Assembly: GCA_037957365.1 (NCBI GenBank)
Contig: JARHVA010000639.1
Span: forward strand, 3,569,501-3,633,500
DNA: 64,000 nt
Direction: 5' to 3'
DNA from: Torreya grandis
Taxonomy: Eukaryota > Streptophyta > Pinopsida > Cupressales > Taxaceae
This document shows, piece by piece, positions 11,500-23,790 of the stretch (positions are counted from its first letter, which is position 1; every line of letters starts with the position of its first letter). Under the pieces are notes generated by a model that saw only the letters and a list, made by a program, of their open reading frames with translations, ran no database searches and was not told where the DNA came from. Made by a program: the position numbers and the translations under genes.

Positions 11500-14400
11500 A
11501 TCTTGCTCCTCTTGGGCAAGTTGGATAGGTTATTGGATAAATTAAAAAATCAAAGATGTTTTAGATTTAAGTGGTTTATATATGTGAATATTATCAAGAT
11601 AAAAATCATCCATATAATCATCTTCCATAAGTTTTTTATTTTTATTTGTTCATTGAAATTGGTCATATTTAAATGGCATAACATGAGTGGAAAATTTTGA
11701 TCTAAAGGGTATACAAAATTAAAAAAAATATTTTATCTATCCATGATAGATATAGTAAAATACAATAAATTCTAAAAATAAAATTCTTATATTTAACAAG
11801 TAATCTAATATGCAAAAATGATTTAATAACTAAGTATACAATACAAGCAAAAATTAGGGTAGAATATGGGATCTAGGAAAAGGTTTGAATGAGTTGTGGG
11901 CTCTTAGATATACTTTCTCATTTGTTGATTTTTGTAAAAATAATGTTTTATAATAGTAAATATAGAGGTATAACCATGCAGATAGCCCAATAACCTCAGT
12001 TTTAAGCGTAATTTGAGAGTAACTTCCCTAGGCAATACATTCCTTTCAGGTGCACCACAAATTAGAAGGGTAAAAGGGCTTCTTATTAGTGCAAAAAAGG
12101 TGATCCTAGGTGTTTTTGATATACCATGAGGTATAAAGAAACTAAAGTCTATGTTTAGTTTTGTGTAATGTATATGAGTATTATCATAAAACCTTTCACG
12201 CAATAATATATGTAAACATAATACCATGTAGCCTTTCATGACAATAGTTAAGTAGCTTTTAAATTGTTAAAATATAGTTTCTAAAACAAAAAAAAAGCAA
12301 ATAAAAAATAAAGAAAAAAAAATTTGTGTATGAATTCATTTAACCCTTTTCATAATATGTGTAGGGTTAAAGGGTTATAATATCCTATGAAGGATGAATA
12401 AAACTATTCTAGATCAAGCCAATTAATTGAAAACTTAGATATATGAATTTTATAAAATAAATTGTTGAGTTATGATAAATATATAATTACACTCAAAATG
12501 TAATTTGATTGCATAAATATGAATAAGACATAATACTTAGATTACCTACAAATGCATCGGTAGGATTGAGAAGTATAAATGTTGAAACAAGAAGGGAAAA
12601 GATCATGATCCTACTGTCAAATTCTACAAATTTTGTTTATGGAGGCCTAGACACTTGTGTCAACCTATGGAAACTTGTGTTGGTGTTTCTATCATGACAT
12701 CAACACAAATATCCTATACACAATATTCACTATATTATGAAGTGACCACATGGAGCCTTTTATGTTTTCTATCACCTTTTTGTTGATGTATTTTTTTCAC
12801 ATGCATAGGCCATTGGTGATAGTTTTAGATAAAACCCTAGATATTCACTTTATGTCTTTGTACCTTTAAAAAATTGGTTATTGGGCTCATGGTGTCAAGA
12901 TAACTTCAAGGACCTCTTTTCCAATGAATGCTTCTTACATAGCCAATATTCCAAGGAGGGCCTCATACTTATGCAATTCTCCCCTATGTGTTGGCTTGTG
13001 TTGCATAAAGGTGAAATATACTATATGTAAAGGTATAACATGATATATCTTGTAACTTGAAAAATAATTATCATTGGTTATTATTTGAGTGACTCAAACC
13101 TATTATATGATATTTCCTATGAATGATATGATAATAGGGAAGAATAGGGTACTAAAACTCATTTTTGTGATTTATTGATTGAGCTTGAATAGGTGATTGA
13201 TTGGTATTTACTAGATAGAATAATGAGTAGGATTATATTTTTATTTATACCACACATTTTGAAAATATATCATAAGAGTGTTCAATAATACAATTAACCT
13301 AATTTATAGGATTCAAAATATTTAAAAATTAGATGACTTTTAAAGACTCGACACTTGGTAAGAATCTAGACACTTGTGTCGATGCAAGTGTCCCTATGTG
13401 GGATGAAAGTGTCTGGTAGGGTAGGAAACTAATGAGGATATGAAACTATAAATGAGGGATATATATCAGGTTTTATTATTTTCATATACTTCAGTAGATC
13501 TAGGTCATTACAAATTCTAGGGTTAGACCATAAGATAAGAAGTTAGGTACAGTGAAATGGTGAATGTGAGCCATTTGGAAACATGAAGGTCTAAAACTAA
13601 AGGGTAAAACCCTAATACATATTTTTCAAGTTAAAATATAGAGATATTATATAAATTATATTTTATTATATGCATTTTCCCTCTTTAAATCTAGCAATGC
13701 ATATAGATGAAATTACTAGGTTAAAGGAAATAAATGCATACATGGGTGTGTATAACACACCATGCTTTGCTTGAGCCCATTTTGAGTGATTTTTTGTATA
13801 TTACCTATAACCAAGAGAATTTTATATTATAAACCAACTCATATAATCTAAAATTTGACATAATTGAAATAATTGAAAAGAAAAAGAACAATATAATAGT
13901 ACACTCTTATGTTGATGCAACCATGTTGCCTCTTGGTCCTTTTACTTGGTAAATATGCTTCCTTATGAAGCATTGGAGCTAAGATAGATTTAAAACTGAA
14001 CCTTGGATATTTTAAGAGGGATATTAGAAGGTCTGGAGTTAATAGGGACATGTTTTATTATTATTTTAAATAATGGAGTTTTATTCCTATTTAATAAACA
14101 AGTCTAGATTAAAGTAAATATGTAAATAATGTGCAATAAATAAGCCACTGATTTATGTAAATAGATTATATTTTTATTTCTTATAAAAATAGTAATAACT
14201 AAGAGAAAATATGACTTATATTATTTGGAGCTGTTTGGTTTAAGAAAGGGTATGAGAATTTAGGTACAAAACTAGGACAATGCCAGAAATAGGTTCCTGA
14301 ACTTCATTTTCTAATTGGATAGGAGCACTAAAACTGGGACACCTTACTCTTCAGTTTTGTAGTCTTTTTCTATCACTATTATCTAAGTGATCTAAGTTTT
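11500..14400. other. AT-rich sequence without recognised features
   Basis: No domain or RNA gene was seen. A phrase CTAGACACTTGTGTC occurs near 12648 and again near 13364, hinting at a diverged repeat, but no boundaries could be drawn. Confidence 0.35.
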
Positions 14401-14412
14401 TTGGGTTCTAAT

Positions 14413-14592
14413 ATTAGATGAAGAATCAACATTGATATTAGGTTCCCTTTCTAAACTGACATCAGATTTAGCATTAGATGAAGAATCAACATTCATGTTA
14501 GGTTCCATTTCTAAATGAACATCAAATTTAACATTAGATAAAGGTTTAAAATTAGATTTAGGTTCCCTTTCTGAACTAACATCAGATTTAGC
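14413..14592. repeat. three tandem copies of a 60-bp unit (20 codons)
   Basis: Copies begin at 14413, 14473 and 14533 with an exact 60-base period and no indels. The third copy differs most. The period is a multiple of three and both strands stay nearly open. The minus strand reads a polar, acidic 20-residue unit with 'AKSDVSLEREPN' and 'VDSSSN'. The plus strand reads a Leu/Ser/Asp unit with 'SLSKLTSDLA' and has one stop. The strict period suggests the repeat grew while it was coding. The minus frame extends upstream (to about 14650) through an Asp/Ser-rich stretch. No family is recognised. Confidence 0.75.
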
Positions 14593-14727
14593 ATCATAAG
14601 TAGAATCACTATCAGTCTCAACATCATATTTATAGTTTCTTGTCTTGGACTTAGCTTCAAAATCATATTATAGTTGCGGTTGTTACAACATTGGTTACAC
14701 TTGACTTGCAAATAAATTTGAATAAAT

Positions 14728-15387
14728 TTGTGATCCTTTTACAATTTTTGAAGATGATTACTTCAACATCAACATATGTTATCCTAGTATATTCTATGAA
14801 GATTGTGTTTCCTTTCATCATTTCATTACCCCCACCCAACATAGCCATTATATTGACATTACAACTCCCATATGCATCAATTGGGACCAACAGAATCACA
14901 CTTTGTTCAATTGTATCCATGGTGACATATTAGGTGAAAAATATCAAGGGGACCAAGACTACATTCATTTAGAAGAAGAAAAATCTCCTAGTGAAATATT
15001 TTTAGAGGAACTAAGGGATGATCAAAGTTTAAACTCAACATCTTTTAGTGAAACCTTGTTAAAGGTGATAGAAGATAATTAACATCAAATGTTAACATCC
15101 CTTAGTGAAAACTTCTCGAAGGCACTACACGATAATCAAGATAATTTCATTGGTAAGAATCTCTTCAAGGTGCCAATAGCTAAGAATAATAGTTTTTCAC
15201 TACTTGATGAAGACATTATTCAAGATCAAATAAATATAGCTTCCAATCTATAGTATAATCATATGATAGATACTCTCAAGACTAAACAACAAAAAAATCT
15301 GATGGTCCTATTGAGAGTATGTGTAGAAAGATTCAACCCCACCACAATCAAAATTATATCAAATCCAAAATTAGTAACATAGTGTGT
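14728..15387 (+). pseudogene. unrecognised degenerate reading frame, acidic, with internal repeats
   Basis: From just after a TAA near 14725, the plus strand stays open for about 115 codons to a TAA near 15078. The same frame then continues to about 15387 with only one further internal stop near 15252. There is no initiating Met near the start, so this is a fragment. The first part is rich in aromatic residues, His, Cys and Asp ('IFEDDYFNINICYPSIFYED'). The second part is acidic and holds a loose repeat: 'TSFSETLLKVIEDN' and 'TSLSENFSKALHDNQDN'. It resembles no retroviral enzyme I know. It may be an extra ORF or pol-tail region of the LTR element whose LTR begins near 18.3 kb on the same strand. 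Confidence 0.4.
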
Positions 15388-15934
15388 TATTGAAAATTCT
15401 AATATTCATTTGTTTCCCATCCATTATACATTACATTATCATCCACCTATCTATTACCAACTTGTATCATTTATCTTATGCCTAACATTATTTACCATCA
15501 TTGGCTATACTTTCCTTTATAGAGGCTATAAATATCTCTTGCCTTGATGTTTGAAGGAATCAAAATCTACAACTAATGAGGATCATAAAAACATTATTGG
15601 AATTCAAATTTGCAATAGGTTCTTGATAGAGAAACTATTTAGATGAGGTGTGGGCTAGCAATTTTTATAGATATTCTAGTTATCTCAAATGTTGACTAGG
15701 GCATGCAACTCCATGTTAGTAAGAGCATTAGAACCTTTTTTTATTTTCCATTTACCCTACCATTCCCTTTTCCTCATTTCTTTAGGGTAACCCTATAGAT
15801 CATTTCATTCCAGGCATCTTATACCATTGTGTCCCATTTACCATGCTATTTGGACTACATTGACTTGAGGTCCTTCAAGACTATGTAGGCAATGTTCAAT
15901 TCCTATTGAGGTTAGCTCAATCACCTTATCCACA

Positions 15935-16045
15935 CTCTCACCATTTTTCAAGAAAATTTTAAGTTTGAATGCTCTCACCATTTTATGAGTAATTTTTAAG
16001 TTTGCACGCTCTCACCATTTTAAGAGCCAATTATCACTTGGGGGT
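15935..16045. repeat. 37-bp tandem repeat, three copies
   Basis: CTCTCACCATTTT starts at 15935, 15972 and 16009. Each is followed by a related AAGTTTG-containing stretch, with the last copy incomplete. It is non-coding. Confidence 0.65.
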
Positions 16046-16780
16046 AACCTTGTTGTCATTATAGCCAAGTATCATCTTATCATTTTCTATATGCCATACA
16101 ATATAAAATTCTACTATATCATTCCTTTATTATTGAACAAGGATTATTTTTAGCCATCCTACTTACCTCAATTTGTTCATTGGTTCCTTTGGTTCTTCAC
16201 GCACTTTTTGTGAGGGGATTTTGATCCAGTTTCATTAGTTTTTAAAATTCTTTGTTTAAATGATAGTCTATAGAAATAGTGTGACAGTAGATTTGGAAAA
16301 TTATCTTTCATTTACATTTTATCTTGTACCATTGATTATAACTACCTATGGGTAAATCAATATTTTATTTGGTAATGTTGATTTTAACTGCCTTTACACA
16401 AATCAATATTATGACATTATTTCCTAATTATAATTGCATATATACAAATTAGGGATAATGCCTTTTTATCATGCATTTTTGTATCTCCTTGCCATTAATA
16501 TTATCATTTTCCTTGTCATTTAGCTTGAATTTGAGAACTTGTGACCTAGTTGGTTTTTCATTGTGTTTTGTGTAGGTAGAATTATTATGACTTGAGGTCC
16601 TAATGGGATTGCGTAGGCCATGCTCAATTCACATTTAGGTCAACTTAGTCCATCTTTTCTCTCAATCTCATTGATTTATGATCATGACCATTACATATAA
16701 CTTTAGTTGTTATTATAAATTCTACTCTTAGATGTGCATCTACTTGATTAGTTGGTTCCCTATGCCATTGTTTATATTCA

Positions 16781-16794
16781 CCCCCCCCCCCCCC
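16781..16794. repeat. poly(C) run of 14 bases
   Basis: A homopolymer of C, rare in DNA this AT-rich. Its length may be an assembly or sequencing uncertainty. Confidence 0.95.
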
Positions 16795-18312
16795 ACATTT
16801 ACGCCATTTTAGCTATAATTTGAACTCTTTCTTATGGACATGCATCTCCTCAGCTAGGTAGTTCTTAGACCTTTTTTTAGTATTTAATTTCTATTTCTTA
16901 TCCCAAAAACACAAAAACATTAGAAAATTATTGATAAAATAAACAAAAACATTGTCTTCCACTATTATTTATTCTGATCTCCACTCTCTTGCCATTTTAT
17001 AAGTATTCATTTTGAACACTTTTGTCATTTTGTAATCCCATTTTCCTTATTTCATCTACATCATAAACCATGATTTCTTATCATCACTTTTCTTTGATTC
17101 CATTTCCTAGGAGAGTTACATTTGGCCTGAAGTTCATGTTGGATCTTGCATCCATGAAATTATGTAGATAGCATCCACTTGTCTCATACATCTAGAGTCA
17201 TCTCAATAACCCCCTTCATTTTCTTCTTTTTCCTCCATTTTGTTTAGTTGTTTCATTATCACTTTGAGGCAACTTTGTGTTCTTTGTTATTGTTATGCTA
17301 TTTTAGAAAGTAACACCTATAATACACATGCACAAATAATTATTTTTCTGCTCATACTAACATTGTGACTAACTCTTGTTTTTGTGTGTTTATTTAATTT
17401 TTCTTATTGTTTTGATTACTTCCTTGTCTCTCCATTTGTTTTTTTTATTTTGTTCTTTTAACCTTTTGTGTTCTTGTTTTATCTTGTTATTTTTTTTCCA
17501 AGAACCTCTTGATAGTACACATGGAGCTTGATTATCTGTATCTCATTTTCATGTTGTTTATTAATTTATTATTGCATTGCTTTTGTACATTCTTGTTATT
17601 ACTTTAATCATAATTGTCCATAATTTTATTTTAATTTAGGTTACATCTATGTCTTATTTTTCTGTCTTTTTTCTTTGTTTTTAATTAAATGTAAATAATT
17701 GTAACTCTAGTATTGGTAGTTCTTATCATTATCCTTAGTTACAAATATTCACATTTGGACTGGATCATCACAATTTAAATACAATATCATTATAAGTTAC
17801 TTGTACTTATGATACATTATTTCATTTTTGCTATAGTAAACACCAAGTACTTTGTATTTCAAGTTAGAAAGTGTGCAATTTCAAAGTGTAATGATACATT
17901 ATTTGATTTTAATTCCAATCTTTGCAAATTTTTGATTTTGTTTTGGCAATTTCAAAGTGTGCAACTTATCTTGATATTGATCATTCCCTAAGTGCACAGC
18001 TTGCACCTTTCTTTAGGTGTGTTCAAAGTGTGTCACTTATATTCTTGGATTGTATCCTTCCCATTTCCCCCGACCTTTGGGGCCAATTATATTCTATTAT
18101 ATTTTGATCATTGTGAATCAACACATGTAAGCATTAGCTCAATATATATTTAATCTCTTCCATGGGTTAATTTCACCTCTTTCTCTCTCTTTTTGAGAGT
18201 CCATCCATCTCTTTTATCCTTGTATGACCTCTTGAGGGGGCATCATGGGTCATTTCCTTCCAACTTCTTCTAGATAATTCTTTTCTTTGAAAAGACATTT
18301 CTTCATCTAAAT

Positions 18313-19515
18313 GTCAAATTTAAACATTTGATTCCTACCACCATTGTGTTAAAATTGTTAATCTTACTTGAAAAACACTCAAACATATAATTTAGGTCAA
18401 AATCACTTAAGCACACTAAATGGTTTGAGATTGTTATATAAAGTGTTGATTTAGGCTAATATATCCCTGAATAGGGCAATGCATTTTATGTGATTATTAA
18501 CTTTTCTCAAATCATTTCAAGTCAAAATGATGAAAATACAATTTGATACTCTAAACCACTAAATTATTCTAATATGGAAGCACACAACATGTGCATGTGT
18601 TATTTCATGTCGATAATGTCCTAAATAGGGTATTGATTCATACACACCTACCACCATCTTTTACTTTTACTCCAATCAAATTATGACCCAATAAATTGAC
18701 ATTCTGGCCAGTTTGATTAAATATTGTGCAAGCAATATCCAAATAATTTCATAAAATTTGATTGATCTCACTTAGACAGATTAATCCAAATCAATTACTT
18801 AAAGTGAAAAAATCTATGAAAGTTATTGAAGATTTATTAATTATAAATTGATTCCTAATATCTACATCATTAGGTGACATCATTTGTGGGGTGGTATCCA
18901 TAAGCCATAAATGTAACAAATATTAGGTTTAAGGCCTCCCATGCCTCTTTAATGCCCATTCATTCCAAATATTTATGAGGGTATTTATGTTTTTGTATCT
19001 AAAATTGAATTAATTCATGGCCACACATCTTGATGTCAAGATGGATGGTCATGGTTGATTATAATCAAATTCAAAAATCTATAAATAGGAGGCCTCTCGG
19101 TCATATTTTTAAGCTCTTTTAGTTTAAACTTATTATGCAAAATTTTATCCACAAGTGATCTTTGTGTAGTTTTATTATGCTTAATTTGAAATAGGATAGC
19201 TTCACTATAGGCATAACATTGATCAAATATCATGAGCCTAGTTTCATTGATACACTTGAGACGATGGAGGAGCAAGCTAATCATCATTTCTAAATACTTG
19301 AGCACTAAATCAAGGGGGAAATCATGTTTTGAGCTGAATTTTGAGGTGGGATGCTCTTGGGAAGGTTTGATGTATAAAATAACTTTTAATTTCTATTTGC
19401 AAACCCCAATGAAGGAGTTGGCTTAGTTAGTTATGTTCTTTATGCATTTATTGAGTTTTCTTGACTAATGTTTGATATAACTCACTTTGGATTACATCTC
19501 TACAATATTCATCTA
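18313..19515 (+). repeat. LTR of a (probably Ty3/gypsy) retrotransposon, plus orientation
   Basis: About 1.2 kb aligns along its whole length, with many substitutions and small indels, to the reverse complement of 25,950-27,154. Shared landmarks in order are: TCAAATCATTTCAAGTCAAAATG; a TCATTAGGTGA block; a 'GGATGGTCATGGTTGAT' block; the TATA box CTATAAATAG (19080); and TAGTTATGTTCTTTATGCAT against its counterpart. The TATA box fixes the transcription direction. The start (TGTCAAA) and the end are approximate, and no second same-strand copy is present. Confidence 0.7.
19079..19089 (+). promoter_or_regulatory. TATA box of the LTR
   Basis: TCTATAAATAG is conserved in the inverted copy of this LTR near 26,388, within otherwise diverged sequence. 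Confidence 0.6.
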
Positions 19516-20463
19516 TGTTAATTTGAGGAATAAATCCATGAGCTTGAAATATAGTACTCTACTGTTCGTGAGAAACTAACAACTATTTAGTTAACTAATT
19601 CAATTTGTGATTATGTCCTTATGCCCTTTTGTGCTACCTCTTGGTGGGGAATTCTTGGATCATTTTTAGCAACAAAAATAGAGTTAGAAACTTGAGGATA
19701 AACTAATTTCATCATTATCTCAATCTCTTCTTCTTCAATTGTCCTCTATTTTGGTCAAGTTAGAAGATTTAGTATATTTTTCTTGTAATTGGTTTTTTAT
19801 TAGATTAATTAATTTTTTAATTAGATTATTTTATATACACAAAATTTATATAGAAAATAAAAAGATAATAATATTTAATACTATTTGATTTCAAAAATTA
19901 TTTGATCATTTATAATTGTATTCAGTATAATAGATTTGAAAGTAAAGTAGTTTGCATGCAAAAATTAGAATCCGCTAGATAAGTTACTCCTCTATTTACA
20001 TCCAATAATTTATTTTAGTTTTTTTTTCTATGGAAAAAATCATAATTTTATTCAAGTAGAGTAAAATTACATTGAATAAATTTAAAATAACATTTGAATA
20101 AGCATGCACCCAGGTTGATTGCATACAATAATGACCAATAAATATCCAATATTTTACATAAAAAAAGGAAAAAGAGACAAACAATACCAAAAAAAAATCA
20201 AAAGAAAATAACCCACCCACAAGTCCACAAAGAATCAAAGGAAAATCAAAACAACTAGCTGAATAGTAACAAACCACCAAAAAGGAACCAATCCCACTAT
20301 AAAAAATACAATAATACACTACCCACCAAATAGGCATGGGAATCAAAATCAATCATCAACAAAACAAGCTCATAAGAAGCCAAATGATAGATAAGTGAAA
20401 ACATTAGTAGAAGGTACCATAGGTAAAAACAATATGCATTCACACCAATTATTCCATGACAAC

Positions 20464-20841
20464 CTATTCACCTATATTAAGATTAAGTCCCTCGTTTGAA
20501 AAACCATTAGCTAATGTATTTATCTCTATGTAGATATGGAATAAAGTGAGGGAGAGTAATCTTTTTTGAATACCACATACCTCATTATAAAGTGGTTGTA
20601 GCATGAAATTCCTTAGATCGTATTCTTTCCTTAACCATTTTATCACAAGCAACAAATCTCCAATGACCTGAAGATGAGATATACCATGTTCCAAAGCTAA
20701 AGAGAGAAGTAATTTTAATACCAAGATTTCAAAGAAATTATTTTTTCCTTGCCCAATCCCAAATTTGAGCCTTAAAGTATGAGAATTAGAAAGGTAAAGT
20801 ACTCTCCTAGCCCCTCTCATAAGAGGGTTACATAATGACAC
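20464..20841 (-). pseudogene. LINE RNase H domain (RVT_3 type)
   Basis: A minus-strand frame of 125 codons remains open. Motifs in order are: a Gly-Ala-containing start (residues 8-12), 'NNFFEILVLKLLLSLALEHG' (about 34-53) in place of the usual 'N..AE..Al...l..a...G', then 'LQVIGDLLLVIKWL' (about 57-70) for 'l.v.gDS.lvi..l', and 'HIYIEINTLANGFSNEGL' (about 103-120) for 'Hi.RE.N..AD.lan.g'. The Asp after Gly at residue 62 and a Glu at residue 37 are present. The final catalytic Asp of 'N..AD' reads Asn, so cleavage of RNA in RNA/DNA hybrids should be lost. It is the last domain before the LINE tail. Confidence 0.8.
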
Positions 20842-21179
20842 CCCATCAAAGTATGACTAGTCTCTCTAATTATCAATAAATTCTTCCATAATATACCTAT
20901 GAGAATTAATATTCAATAAATGTTTAAAATATCATAATAAATTTAGACCTTGAAATGCACATTGTAGTGGAGAGATGTCCCTATCTTCAAAGATCTTAGC
21001 ATTCTTCGCCAACTAAATCCCCCAAGCCAAAATCAATGGGAGAACACCATATGTTTTGTAATAAATATTACCACCCTAGTTATTAAGACCCTCCTCTATA
21101 GATTCCCCAAACCAAACATTCCTCATTTTAGTAATTCCTTCAATTTTTGACCAAACCTGTTTGGCAAGGGCACAAGTCA

Positions 21180-21516
21180 TAATCAAGTGAAAATTTATTT
21201 CCTCATTTTCCTTGCATAAATAACACCAACCCAAACCATGTGTGTTTATTTATTATATAATTTCCCAAGTAAGGGCCTTTTTGTTAAGTAACAACCACAT
21301 AAATATGTAAGAATTAGATGAACATTTGAAACTTCAAACCTTTTTATGCCACCACTTTTGTGGTTCTAAGTTCCCTTCTCCCACATGGGCTTTATAGCCT
21401 TCCTTTGGCATATAAACCCCTAATGGCTTTATAGACCATATAAATTTATAATCCTCATCCTTTAACCTTACAAAATAAATAAATATTTTTGACATACTAA
21501 TCCCATATAACAACAT
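21180..21516 (-). pseudogene. LINE zf-RVT region
   Basis: On the minus strand, 'DYKFIWSIKPLGVYMPKEGYKA' is read at about 21,450, followed by 'QKWWHKKV' and then, past a stop, 'IFMWLLLNKKALTW'. This follows the zf-RVT layout: D.f.W....G.y..k..Y.., then W..iW, then K.k.F.W.l..n.llTw..L. The later Cys/His positions are worn. The domain lies between RT and RNase H in plant LINEs and is thought to bind nucleic acid. Confidence 0.75.
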
Positions 21517-21999
21517 CTTCCCCTATGAAACCCAATTCCTTTATCGTATACCAAGTTTAATGCAAAATGTTTGTTATGTGAAAATTAACAACTTGTGAAA
21601 GGTTAAAGTAACATATAGATATTAAGAATAGTGGGATTTGTTTTGGAAGCCTAAAATCATCACCTGCTACATATCCATGGGTCCACCCAAAAATTAACCA
21701 TTGTTCCCTTACCAATGTTCCAAACAAGCTAGTTACCAACTAATGGAAAATCTAAGATAACAACTTTCCAAATAATGGAAACATTATTTAATCACTTAAA
21801 CATATTTATTATCCATCTATCCATAGTTTTATGGATAATATACTTTTATTTTATCACATGGAGCCAAATCCATTAGTCTGTAAAATATGCCAAGCACTTT
21901 TAGTAGCCAAATCTTTTGAAAATGAGAAAATGTTATTGAGACCCCATCCCCCTTGGGTTTTTGGAGTCTTTATCCTCTTCCATTTAGATAGTGGAATAC

Positions 22000-23500
22000 C
22001 TTTCTATATTTACACCCAAACCAAATAAATCTATATCATAACCTTATAATAGCCTCTAAAACATGTTTAGGAAATTAGGATAAAAACATCCAATATATAG
22101 ATATGGCCTCAAGTAAAACTTTGACCATAATCAAATGTCTCCCTCTAGACAACCAATGATTGCACCATAAGTTTAGGTTTTTTTCCCACCTTGGTGATTA
22201 GTCATTACCAATCATTTTTTAATTATTATTTTTCTTAATAATAAATCCCATGTACTTCACACCACTCTCCAAATTAAATTGTTGATAAGGAAAAAGAGTA
22301 GATATAAAGACTTTCTCCTCATAATTTATGCCATAAAAAGAAATGGTAGACTTGTCCACATTGATCTACATACCAATTACCAAGAAGAATAAATATATAA
22401 CTGATTTGAGTCTAGTCGCATCCCTCCAAGATCCATCACATAAAATCATAATATCGTCAACAAAAAGATGTGATAAATGACACGTATTAGTAATTTTGAT
22501 GCCTTTAATATTTCTCATCCTAATAACATCCTTCAAAATCCTACTAAGACCTTCAACCAAAAAATAAAAAATAAAGGAAAAAGAGGGAATGCCTATCTCA
22601 ACTCCCTTTCAAGTCTAAAAAAATGAGTGGCAGCCCAATTAATAACAATATAAAAAGAAATTGATGTAACACAATTCATCACCCAAGTAATAAATTGTGT
22701 ATAGAAGCCCAAATGTATTAACAGTAATTATAGGTAGAGTCAACTGATGCTATCATATGCCTTTGAGAGATGCACCTTCACTACCATGGACTTAATATTA
22801 TTCACTATAATATAATATAACCCTTCTTATACCACCCCAACAACCTCATGTATCTACATCCCCTTCAAGAAGCCAAATTTCTCATCAACAATCTAATTTG
22901 ACAAAATCATCATTAAACTCCTAGCAATAATCTTGGATATTATTTTATAAAATTAAATTGTAAAGTGAAATGGGCTTGTAATTTTCAAAATATGTAGGGT
23001 TATCAGTATTTGTAATCAATACAATAAGGTATCATTAAATATTTCCAAGATTATGCCAAAGGATCTAGACTTCTCAATGAATTTCCTTAAGTCATCTTCA
23101 ATAAAATCAAAAAAATAGAAAAAAATTACATGAGTAGCCCATTAGGTATAAGCCTTTTATCTTTTTGGAATATTTGGAGAATAGTAAGTAATTCATCCCT
23201 TCCCACCTCCTCCATTAAATTATCATTTTCATCAAGATTCATAAAACTAGAGGAGGTAGATATCCTTAAAACCTCAGTTATAGTGGTTCTTCTCTCAACT
23301 TTGTAAATGAAAATATAATGATTCACACCCTCATGAATTGTGTCTTTGAAGCTAGTTTCTAGAAATCCATCTAATTTTTGAAACCACCACATAGTATTTA
23401 TGTTTTTCTTATATATTTTAAACTAATGAAAAAACATAGAGTTTCCCTCCCCAACATGAAGCCACAAATCCCTAGTTTTAAACCTTCAAGACTTTTCTTT
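22000..23500 (-). pseudogene. LINE reverse transcriptase remnant
   Basis: On the minus strand, 'RDLWLHVGEGNSMFFH' (about 23,460) matches the usual 'W...GD.NT.FFH' pattern ahead of RT. 'DELLTILQIFQKDKRLIPNG' (about 23,190) matches the 'E...a...f..dKsPGPDG' start of LINE RT. 'LGFYTQFITWVMNCVTS' and 'SFYIVIN' (about 22,690) match the motif preceding 'RGLRQGCPLSPLLF'. 'HLSHLFVDDIMIL' (about 22,480-22,440) is the catalytic F.DD box, and the two Asp are kept. Downstream, 'KTPKTQGGWGLNNI' (about 21,965) matches the post-RT 'p...GGlG..n' motif. The domain copied LINE RNA at nicked target DNA. The frame is broken many times, so no active enzyme can be made. Confidence 0.85.
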
Positions 23501-23704
23501 ATCCAATAGTAGTACCTACCTCTATTATTTTAGTTTTTTCACCTATGGTTTCATATCCTTAGATAAGAAACCAAACCCATCACTAATATACATGGAATCT
23601 AATTTTCCCTCCACTACCTTGAGAAACCTCTCTTATATTTTTTAATACTTTCCCAAACCATGCATACTTATTTGACCCTTTTAAGGTTCTATTCAAATTG
23701 AAAT

Positions 23705-23790
23705 GTAGTTGATGACCTTAAAAAAACATCAAGAGATATCTAGACATCTTGTAGTTGATTACCTTAAAAAACCATCAAGAGATATCTACA
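23705..23790. repeat. 46-bp tandem duplication
   Basis: GTAGTTGATGACCTTAAAAA begins at 23705 and a near copy begins at 23751. Both continue through CATCAAGAGATATCTA. It sits at the apparent 5' end of the LINE remnant. Confidence 0.8.

Larger units (their letters stand above)
15861..17160 (+). repeat. three diverged copies of a 'CTTGAGGTCC' block
   Basis: Related sequence occurs near 15861-15905 (GACTTGAGGTCC... GTAGGCAATG), 16588-16635 (GACTTGAGGTCC... GTAGGCCATG) and, more weakly, 17121-17160. It lies in pyrimidine-rich DNA with no reading frame, ahead of an LTR at 18.3 kb. I infer a 3' untranslated region of an LTR element built from repeats. Confidence 0.4.
20019..23704 (-). mobile_element. 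LINE (L1-like non-LTR retrotransposon), 5'-truncated, decayed
   Basis: The minus strand reads, 5' to 3', a reverse transcriptase (about 23,500-22,000), a post-RT region, a zf-RVT domain (about 21,450-21,180) and an RNase H domain (20,841-20,464). A 3' tail follows with AATAAA-like signals and a 9-base A run (T run at 20019-20027 on plus). This order is standard for plant L1-type LINEs with RNase H. No apurinic endonuclease domain was recognised upstream, so the copy is probably 5'-truncated near 23.7 kb. Many frameshifts and stops show that it is dead. TSDs were not resolved. It lies between two inverted LTR copies. Confidence 0.85.

Noticed and set aside
12647..13430. Repeated CTAGACACTTGTGTC phrases as possible LTR ends or a palindromic operator
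   Set aside because: Only two short matches. No longer alignment between the two surroundings was seen, and the motif is not a true palindrome.
19996..20352. 118-codon minus-strand frame, hydrophobic, membrane-protein-like
   Set aside because: It overlaps the LINE 3' untranslated region and A run. The Phe/Leu/Tyr richness follows from A/T-rich sequence.
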